A stretch of 64,000 nt of DNA from Macrothele yani (lineage: Eukaryota > Arthropoda > Arachnida > Araneae > Macrothelidae), in contig CM077011.1 of NCBI GenBank assembly GCA_039090855.1, positions 26,503,001 to 26,567,000 on the forward strand, written 5' to 3'. The notes beneath the pieces were generated by a model. It saw nothing but the letters and a program-made list of their open reading frames with translations, had not been told where the DNA came from and searched no databases. Of this stretch, positions 56,762 through 64,000 are shown piece by piece. Numbering within the stretch: the first letter of the stretch is position 1; each line of letters begins with the position of its first letter. A program made the position numbers and the translations under genes.

Positions 56762-56883
56762 GAAGGGAGAGAACCAGTGCTGAAAGACAAATACAGCATC
56801 CATGTCTCACCGGGATTCGAACTCTGATCCTCTCAGACGAATGGTCAGAAGCCAGCCTCGACCACTGCGCTACCGGAGCGGCT
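56762..56883 (-). mobile_element. tRNA-derived SINE, head half, split by a hAT
   Basis: GAAGGGAGAGAACCAGTGCT ... CACCGGGATTCGAACTCTGA ... CCACTGCGCTACCGGAGCGG is the 5' half of the SINE whose tail is at 53283-53368. Confidence 0.88.
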
Positions 56884-57292
56884 TTTTATTATTTAACTTC
56901 AATATTTTCTGTTTGAATTTTGAATTTCTGCAATTAATAATATAAACAGCCAGATCTGTCTGTCTCTCTGGAACGTTTGACTTCACAGCAACGTCTGCAT
57001 TGTTGCGCCATCACTTATCGATCAATTCGTTTGTGCTCTCGCGATGTCAAAATGATTGTCTGTTATATAATAGCACGCGATCACTTTTAGATGTCAAGGT
57101 GATTGTGTGCTAATTTAAAAACATTGGATTACCAATGATTCGAATTCTATTTATCCGATCTACAAAATTCGAATCTAAATCTTAATATCACGACAAGTTG
57201 CGTTTGTATATTAAATTAATTTAGCACAGTTGGAATATTAATTTGTACGATCTAATTATTATTATTTTTGTTTTACTTTTTTTTAACTAACT

Positions 57293-57940
57293 TTCCGAGT
57301 TTAGTGCTGATTATATCAAACATTTTGCAAAATTTCGATCTATCTAAACGCTCTAACCTACAATAAAAACTGAAAACGCCGCCCTGGTGGCGCAGTGGTC
57401 TAACGATGGCTTCTGATTATTCGTCCGAAAGGGGTCAGGGTTCGAATCCCGTGAGGCATGGATGTTGTGTTTGGCTCTCTCCCCTCCCTGGAGTCAGTGA
57501 CCCTAAATTAGAGACGGGCGACTGCTTATAGCCCATTGAGTTGCTCACGTTAGTCGTTAAACCTCAAATTAAAAACAAAAACAAATTAAAAACTTCAATC
57601 TTGAGATGTCAAAGTGAGCAAGATTGCATCTAAAAGCAGATATTGCCCCAATAGTACATTGTCGAGAATTAAGATAGTTCCGATTTGTAATACCTTATGT
57701 CGCTTTATTTTGTAGAAAAAGCTTCGGTATGAAGTTTCAAACTAACCGTCGAACAGGACAGTCTGAAACAAGCTCTGAAGGAAATGACAAGTGTGCCGGA
57801 GAAAAAGTAATTTGTGTTAAGTAAAAGTTATTAGGGTAAGTTTGCACAAAAACAACTTTCGGAGTTTAGTGCTGATTATATTACAAATTTTGCAAAATAT
57901 CGATCTATCTAAGTGCTGTAAGCTGCAATGGTTAAACAAC
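57293..57940. repeat. Direct duplicate of about 85 bp flanking a SINE
   Basis: CGAGTTTAGTGCTGATTATA and GCAAAATTTCGATCTATCTA at 57296-57365 recur at 57860-57930 with few changes. Confidence 0.75.
57378..57575 (+). mobile_element. tRNA-derived SINE
   Basis: GCCGCCCTGGTGGCGCAGTG, B box GGGTTCGAATCCCG, body missing CTTACGGCACTG, tail CCTCAAATTAAAAAC. Confidence 0.92.
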
Positions 57941-57949
57941 AAATATTTT

Positions 57950-58740
57950 ACACAGAATGTTATTTATCGGGAGGTCTTTTGGAAAATGGAAATAAATAGC
58001 ATATGATTTTTAGTTCTAACATAAATGAATTCTTACTAAATAAGTTTTCACTATGTTTCGTTACAGAAATCTGGTGTCTATTTTATTTGTTTTCAATCTG
58101 GTTCAATTAAAAATTTCACTCCGTCATAGGTCGGGCAACATCCTTTATATATTAATATTTATTTAAAGCTTAAAACCAACTGTCCTAGGACGGGCTATAC
58201 GCTAGTTTTTCTATTCTAAAATAAAAAGTAACTGCAGCAGCCGCTGTTTTAGAAATTTCGCGACTCTCGCGCTTTTCTAGCTCATAGCGCAAAAAGTATT
58301 GAACACAAAAATATGAAATCTACATCGTTTGTACAGAATTGTTCGGAGAAAACGCTGAAATAAACCGTTTTTCGATTCTTGAGATTCTTCAAGAGCTATT
58401 GCATTTCAAAGTTAAGGTAAGCAAAAAAGTGCAATCAGTTCGCGTTCCGGACACACTAACAGCAACAGAACTACGAAACTCTGTAGGCACGTAAGGGCCA
58501 AGGCCGAATTTTTGCACTTCGTCACTTTTTTCTTTTAATTTCGATTTAGCTTACGAGAAATTAAATTTTTAAATTTCACAAAATTCCATATTTCGCGATG
58601 GGATCTTTTTTAAAAAACGGATATATGGCAAACTATAAATCAAACGCATTACATTTTTTACAAATTAAACTCAACTATCATCCCTCTTTTACAAACTTTT
58701 TTTTTAAGAAAAAGTAATTTTTTGATTTTTTAGCATTTTT
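57950..58740. other. Unassigned AT-rich sequence
   Basis: No coding or repeat signal recognised. Confidence 0.45.
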
Positions 58741-58754
58741 TAAAGACGCAAAGG

Positions 58755-58967
58755 GCCGCCCCGGTGGCGCAGTGGCCTCTGATCATTCGTCCGAACGGGG
58801 TCCGGGTTCGAATCCCGTTGAGGCATGGATGTTGTGTTTGTCTTACGGCACTGGCTCTCTCCCTTCCCTGGAACCAGTGACCCTAAATTAGGGACGGGCG
58901 ACTGCTTATAGCCCATTGAGTTGCTCACGGTGGTCGTTAAATATCCAATCAAAAAAAAAAAAAAAAA
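58755..58967 (+). mobile_element. tRNA-derived SINE with clean target duplication
   Basis: GCCGCCCCGGTGGCGCAGTG with an internal deletion after it (GGCCTCTGATCATTCG), B box GGGTTCGAATCCCG, tail ATCCAATC(A)18. Flanked by AAGACGCAAAGG on both sides (58743-58754, 58968-58979). Confidence 0.94.
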
Positions 58968-59254
58968 AAGACGCAAAGGAAAACAATTAGCGGCTTACGT
59001 TGCCTCCAGCGTTAATCACACAGGAAATTTGTGGTCCCGTGATCTGCTGCCATGGTGACGCAGATATTTTTAGCACTCTCTCCTCACTGGGTGAAAGGAC
59101 AGGCTACAATCAAACTGGTAATGACGCAATGCTTAATGACGTAGCGACGCTTTTGAAGTTCGGCATTTTCCGCCGACATGCGTGAATGCCTACGTAAATA
59201 CAGGCTTTCGCCTTGTATATAAAAAGCAAAGAGGGAAAATGCGAGTGCGTTCGT

Positions 59255-59487
59255 CCGCAAATTGTTCGACCACTTCTAAATGACTTAGAGATCTGAAAAT
59301 TGGCATGCTGATAGGTCTTAAGGTCCGTATACCTAAAAAAGTACGAAGAAAAAAAATAAGTTGGCTTTGGAACATTGTCTGCTTGAATTTTTCGCGAATT
59401 GTTTGACCACTTCTAAATGACCTAGAAATCTGAAAATTGGCATGCTAGTAGGTCTTTAAGTCCAGATACCTGCAAATGTATGAAAAC

Positions 59488-59519
<32 letters not shown>

Positions 59520-59535
59520 CGCTTTGAAACTTTAT
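59255..59535. repeat. 142-bp direct repeat, two copies, and a poly(A) run
   Basis: GACCACTTCTAAATGAC and CTGAAAATTGGCATGCT recur 142 bp apart (59267, 59409); a run of about 30 A follows the second copy (59489-59518). Confidence 0.8.
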
Positions 59536-59539
59536 CTGC

Positions 59540-60400
59540 TTGAATTTTCTGCAACTTCTACACCTAGAAAAAAGTCTCAAAACCAAAAGATTCAAAAGGG
59601 TGGCTTAGCTTTACTGTTTCAAAATGCTGATAGGTTTAAAGATAATTTTGTCAGAATACCTGAAATGCTTTCAAAATTTAAAATTTTGATTTAAAATTAA
59701 GGGGCGCCAAAGCCTGCTGCGATTTACGTCAAACCGTATGCATTGACGTCACGACACTGTTATAAATCGTAAAACAGTTACGGATTTCAAATTACTTTTT
59801 CTTTCCCTTATTTAGTTTTCCCTTTCTTTAATTTCATGTTCAAAAAATGATTTTATAGATTCACCGTTCGGAGAAGGGGCATGATTGCTTGTATATAAAT
59901 AATATTCATAAATCAGTGTCCTGATTTCTTCCTCCGAACGCTTTCCGGACTCTTTTTGAAATATTTTACCATACTCTTCTTGAAATATTCTTGAGATGCA
60001 GGTACTATGCTTATCAACAAAGCGACTGGCTGACTGGCTTCCAAATCTGTAGCTTTCAGATCTTGTGCCTGGTGCGGCCTGGTTTTACTCGCGAAATGTT
60101 TCCTCACCAATGCGTAGACTAAGACATTCTCGTCCACTGGACGTTACAGCAGTAACTTTTAAGTTTTTCGCTATCTACCATGAACGAAAAATATTTTTAA
60201 CCATCCCAGGAAAAAAATCCTGGAGTTATTTTATTTTTTTCTGAAATGAACAAACTTACCTGAAAAAGTTACTGGTACATCGGCCCACTGTCATTTCATT
60301 TCGATGACTCGACTCGATTTTAGACGTCTCGGACGAAACGCTGATTCTAGACTGTGATCGATTGTTCAAAAAAAAAAAAAAGGTGAAGAGATGAGTTCTA
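59540..60400. other. Unassigned sequence
   Basis: A 74-codon minus-strand frame (60137-59913) has no recognisable similarity. No splice-flanked exon seen. Confidence 0.45.
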
Positions 60401-61449
60401 TATACACTCAGTAGACAAAATATTACAGATGGGTGTGATGGACATCCCCGCGCAGAGTGGAACAGAACCAAACCGAACGCAGGCGGTAAATAGGCTGACA
60501 GCAGGGCTTCCCAACAGTTTATTGCAATCGACGAACATGGATAAATGTGGTGATCTGAGGGACTTTGATCGTGGACAAATTGTCGGAGCAAGACAGATTG
60601 GGTCACTCTATCGACCAGGTGTTAAGAACTCAAGGTTTCCCGAGGACAACCGTATCAAGCGTGTACCGCGGGTACACCATCGAGGGATGTACCAGCGCCT
60701 AGAGAGCAAGCTGTTGCCGACCACCCGCCATTAAAGATAAGGGTCGATGCATACTTTCTAGACTCGTACAGGCCGACCTCTTGGTAACGGTGGCGTAAAT
60801 CACATCCAGGTTAATACCTTAGGCTCAAGTAACGTCACCGAGCGAACAGTACGGCTCACTCTGCATACCCTGGACTACGGGAGCCGCCGCCGTACCCTGC
60901 TCGTGGTCACAAATTACACCTCGCCTGGAGCTAGGAATTTCAGATTTGGACCTCTACATCTTGCTGTCAGATGTATCGCGTTTTCAGATGTACGGAGCTG
61001 ACGGGAGCGTGCGGGTGTGGCGTCGACAGCATCAGGTCATAGCTCCTTCGGGCCAGATAGGCTCTGTTCAAGGCGGTGATGGTTCTTTGATGGTTTGGGG
61101 AGCCTTCTCGTGGGACACGTTAGGTCCTTAACCACTGAGCGCCAACACCATGAACTAGATGATTAGGTACACGCTTTCATGGCCTTCGTGCATCCTGCAG
61201 CAGATGGTTTGTTCCAGCAGGAAAATTCGCCACCCCACTGCGCCACAGCCACCCAGGCATGGCTCGAGGAACACTCCTCTGAGTATGCAACCATCCAGCA
61301 GCACCCAAGGAACCCAGTTTTAAACCCTGTGAAAACTCTCGGGGATACCATGGAGGGGAACACCATAATGTGGATCCTGGATCGACGTCTCGGTTGGTGT
61401 TGAGGACAATGCTGCAACAAGCATGGCTAGCATTATCTCCGGAAACCCT

Positions 61450-62037
61450 TGTGACGTACCTGCCGGCAGGACGCACATGACATAAAGGCAGATAGGAATC
61501 AGAATAAAACGTCCGCGTAGCTTAATTGGTAGAGCAACTTATTCCGGAATGAGTGGACCCGGGTTCGAATCCTGGCGCGGATAAAAATGACGGAGAAATT
61601 TACTTCGTTATAATGGCGCCCGAACTACCCGGATGACCCGACCGTTCAAAATCTCGCATTGGTGTGATGTTATTTCCACACCGCGAGATAGGAAAAATCA
61701 GAGAATCCCTTCTCCAGTGCTTCGAAAAATAAATGTGTGTGACGTTGCATTCCACACACCAGATTGACTGGGAGTTCTCAAGTGCACGTTCTACAGTGGT
61801 TGTCTGCCTGCAGCGATTCATGGTCACGGCTGATCCGTGGGCCATGCCCCCGGCCCTCTTTCGGGGGGGGGGAGATGTGACGTACCTGCCGGCAGGACGC
61901 ACATGACATAAAGGCAGATAGGAATCAGAATACATGTCTGCGTAGCTCAGTTGGTAGAGCGACTTGTTCCGGAATAAGCGTACTCGGGTTCGAATCCCGG
62001 CGTAGACCAAAAATGACGGAGAAATTTACTTCGTTAT
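61450..62037 (+). mobile_element. TRIM copy 2: miniature LTR retrotransposon with tRNA-like LTRs
   Basis: LTRs 61450-61611 and 61876-62037, each 162 bp, begin TGTGACGTACC and end TTACTTCGTTAT. A perfect 5-bp duplication ACCCT (61445-61449, 62038-62042). Primer-binding site TGGCGCCCGAACTACC at 61614, polypurine tract GGGGGGGGGAGA ending at 61875. The 264-bp interior has no coding sequence. It contains an AATAAA (61729) and lies inside Tc1 transposase codons. Confidence 0.95.
61510..61584 (+). other. tRNA-like unit in the 5' LTR of TRIM copy 2
   Basis: Acceptor-like stem GTCCGCG/CGCGGAT, A box TAGCTTAATTGG, B box GGTTCGAATCC. In the 3' LTR (about 61936-62009) the stem reads GTCTGCG/CGTAGAC, a paired change, with A box TAGCTCAGTTGG. 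Confidence 0.85.
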
Positions 62038-62159
62038 ACCCTCCAACATTTGGTGGAGTCGATGCCTAGGCTTGTGCATGCTGTTCTTCACGCTAGAGGA
62101 GGACCAACACGCAATTGGGTAGGTGTCAGTAACACTTTGTTCAATGAGTGTATTATGGT

Positions 62160-63355
62160 AAATGAAAGGAATAAGAATGCTAGTCTAAATAACTTGAATT
62201 TATAATTGAATGCTTCAGCTAACGACCACAATCCCTTTGTAAAAGATTGTGCTTGAGTGTTGGAAAGAGTGCGATGTGTCCGTTCAAGTTCCACACAAAA
62301 AAAATAGACGGCGTTGCTGCGTTAAGCGAACCTGTTTGGAAATAAAAAGAAAACTCTCATTCTAACTCCAAGGCAAGAAGTAGTGATGCGCTGACCTTCG
62401 ACCTGAGAAGAGAAAAACTGTTCCCGTGAGAACCGAAACAAAAGATGAAGTTATGCGTATACGTACTGCGTTTGTGATGTTCCAAAACCAATACAAAATT
62501 AGATAGAGTGTGATTTAAAATCTCTACAGTGTTTCTTAGATGTTTTGATGTTCAGTGTGACAAAGGATTATCAATTTAAAGGTGGTAACTACTCTTTACG
62601 CTTTCAACCATTTGTTCAGTGAGTTTAAGAATTCTCTTTCGTTTGTTAAATCCGTCATTTGAAATCAATGCGCGAACCTTTTTTGAATTTCTAACAAACG
62701 GAAGCTAACTCAAGTTACTTGAATGGAACCGACATATTAGTTGTTTCCCGAAATTTGCTCAGTAATTGCTCTCGTTACATTTAAAATGCATAAATTTTAA
62801 TTACAGAGAAAATAAATTTTCTCTGGAAAAATACGAATTTACTGTGTCAGATCCCTGACAGTAGTTCGGTCGAGCTAACCATTGAAATGCTGAATTCAGT
62901 ATCCGCAGTATGTAGCCGATCTTTCCAGATGACAGATCTGTGAAAATTTCAGGATATGTACTTTTACACAATATTCTCTCATGAGCCGATAAATAAAATC
63001 ACTGACTTTACAATGCATTCTAAAAAAAAATATATTTAAATTAATCATAAAATGGCATCCTGTTCAGAAAGTAAGAAACATATTTCTCCTATTTTATTAT
63101 TCGAATGAAATTCATTGGAATGGTAATCGGCAAATTTGCGACAAAGGCGACAATCTAAACAGGATGTCATTTATCATTAATTGCGACAATCTGCATTTAT
63201 TTAAAATTTTATTTCTGTTCTTCAGCAGGGAAAAAATTGCCTACGAGCTAGTTAAGTTTCTTTTTCGATATACCACCACAATCATCGATTCAACATGTTT
63301 ACTACAAAATCTATTGTATAGACAAAATCTATTATATAGAGGATGAAAAATGTAT
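62160..63355. other. Unassigned intron sequence
   Basis: Directly downstream of the first visible receptor exon on the minus strand. AT-rich, nothing recognised. Confidence 0.45.
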
Positions 63356-63359
63356 TTAC

Positions 63360-63450
63360 ATTTCTCATTAATATTCCAATCATACCGGACCAAGTTCCGT
63401 TCTTGCTTTTAGTACCCCAAACGCCATCAGCAGGAATTCTAAGCGAATAT
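63360..63450 (-). CDS. Ionotropic receptor exon: ligand-binding lobe S1, WSGMIG segment
   Basis: This 91-base exon encodes one base completing a codon plus 30 residues starting YSLRIPADGVWG and containing NGTWSGMIGILMRN. The pattern of a tyrosine and proline-rich start followed by NGTW-G-MIG matches the S1 region of ionotropic glutamate receptors and IRs just before the EADIA segment. The acceptor on the minus strand is a pyrimidine tract TTTTTCTCCTTTTATCTAG ending at 63451, and the donor is AAT|GTAAAT. The exon starts in phase 2 and ends in phase 0, which fits the next exon. Upstream coding sequence is not seen between 63451 and 64000, so the preceding exon lies outside the window or is too short to recognise. 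Confidence 0.83.
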
Positions 63451-64000
63451 CTAGATAAAAGGAGAAAAATATCTGAATCATTAATGACATCTGATAAAGA
63501 ATGCGTAGTGTTTCTCAAAAAGTTATCATTATGATCATGGAAAATAAGTGCGTGCCAATTCTCAATCGATAGTGGAAATACTTTAGTTCTCACAGAAACA
63601 TGCATTCTTCGCAAAATGCAAATATAAATTTAAGTGGTTGGTTCCTGCACGAAAGTAACTGAAATACACATACAATATGTGCCTCCACAATCTGTAACGT
63701 TAATCAGGCATGCAACCCATGAAACAGAAATCAAATGGGTTTATCTTTACGTTAACCAAAAATATTCGTTTCTGACCAGACTAATCGATGTTTCCTAAGG
63801 AGGAACGTACGTTGTAAGCTTTTCTGAACATGAAAGAACATAATTTTTAACATATGGTAATAAAAACAGTGAAATTCTGCACATACACAATACAGCAAAA
63901 TCGAACTACAACTATAATCGGCGCTTTTAATTTATGAGCCTGTCTGGCACGCAATTTCTTTGAGTAACATAACGTTAAGATAGTTCAAAGCAGTGGATAA
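63451..64000. other. Intron upstream of the first visible receptor exon
   Basis: Searched on the minus strand for a further ligand-binding exon; none convincing. Confidence 0.45.

Larger units (their letters stand above)
60405..62150 (+). mobile_element. Tc1-like element split by a TRIM
   Basis: Inverted ends CACTCAGTAGACAAAATATT and complement of CACTCATTGAACAAAGTGTT, TA flanks. Transposase remnants on the plus strand: MDKCGDLRDFDRGQIVGARQ (60537), FSDVSRFQMYGADGSVRVWR near 60960-61020 (first motif, SDE changed to SDV), DGSLMVWGAFSWDTLGP, LFQQENSPPHCAT (second Asp changed to Glu, 61209), and SPETL near 61437, where the TRIM intervenes. The remainder near 62045-62120 encodes VESMPRL-HAVLHARGGPT in shifted frame. 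Confidence 0.83.
5389..63450 (-). other. Ionotropic receptor (IR/iGluR-like) gene span, partial at both ends
   Basis: Locus entry joining five minus-strand exons listed separately: 63450-63360, 44107-43949, 39680-39539, 27836-27622 and 5678-5389. Splice phases agree at every junction (0, 0, 1, 0), and the joined reading gives about 299 residues in the canonical ligand-gated channel order S1, TM1, pore-like segment, TM3, S2. The first visible exon starts mid-codon and the last ends mid-codon (phase 2), so the gene continues on both sides; I found no TM4 exon between 5388 and 1. Introns are roughly 19.3, 4.3, 11.7 and 21.9 kb and consist almost wholly of mobile elements. Known of the family: IRs are chemosensory or neuronal cation channels of the plasma membrane derived from ionotropic glutamate receptors. 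Whether this locus is expressed cannot be judged; I see no stop or frameshift in the five exons. Confidence 0.85.

Noticed and set aside
59913..60137. 74-codon minus-strand frame as a gene
   Set aside because: No similarity recognised and no neighbouring exon evidence.

Overview
This window is animal nuclear DNA, most likely from an arthropod and probably an arachnid such as a spider (inference). The evidence is exons with GT/AG borders separated by introns of 4-22 kb, dense Tc1/mariner, hAT, Jockey-type and tRNA-SINE insertions, and no bacterial-style operons. Almost every long open frame belongs to a mobile element or tandem repeat.

The one host gene I can support is on the minus strand. 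Five exons (63450-63360, 44107-43949, 39680-39539, 27836-27622, 5678-5389) have matching splice phases and together encode about 299 residues of an ionotropic receptor / ionotropic glutamate receptor-like channel: the end of ligand-binding lobe S1, TM1, a pore-like segment, TM3 and most of S2. The first exons (amino-terminal part) and the TM4 exon were not found and probably lie outside the window. The rest of the window is the gene's introns and downstream flank, filled by nested transposons.

Layout. 1-5.3 kb: a mariner tail, three Tc1-like elements, and one Tc1 inserted inside another. 5.4-5.7 kb: the last visible receptor exon. 6-9.3 kb: LINE pieces split by an LTR-like insert, a mariner, a hAT-like repeat. 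9.9-14.7 kb: a fold-back and a 4 kb mariner-like element with SINEs, an internal duplication and a 26-bp minisatellite inside its transposase. 15.6-17.6 kb: a transposase whose third catalytic segment is amplified tenfold. 18.5-22.3 kb: a stack of LINE, mariner, hAT, then mariner plus SINE. 22.3-24.8 kb: a Jockey-type LINE with ORF1 but no ORF2 and a perfect 15-bp target duplication. 25.5-26.0 kb: a fold-back. 27.6 kb: receptor exon with an in-frame duplicated acceptor. 30.2-32.8 kb: a pogo-like inverted-repeat element enclosing an array of CTCF-like motifs; a second array copy is at 40.0-43.0 kb. 34.2-36.3 kb: SINE and mariner split by a 589-bp miniature LTR retrotransposon (TRIM). 38.1-39.1 kb: a 35-bp minisatellite. 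39.5 and 44.0 kb: receptor exons. 44.7-49.6 kb: a Tc1 interrupted by another Tc1 and carrying an 18-fold 137-bp satellite made from its own transposase. 50.2-51.85 kb: a 196-bp satellite. 53.3-56.9 kb: a SINE split by a hAT that holds a Tc1 and another SINE. 60.4-62.15 kb: a Tc1 split by a second TRIM. 63.4 kb: the first visible receptor exon.

The most unusual systems are (1) the TRIM family, whose 162-bp LTRs contain a tRNA-like unit with Pol III A and B boxes; (2) an inverted-repeat element loaded with regularly spaced CTCF-like motifs; and (3) repeated birth of tandem arrays from inside transposase genes.
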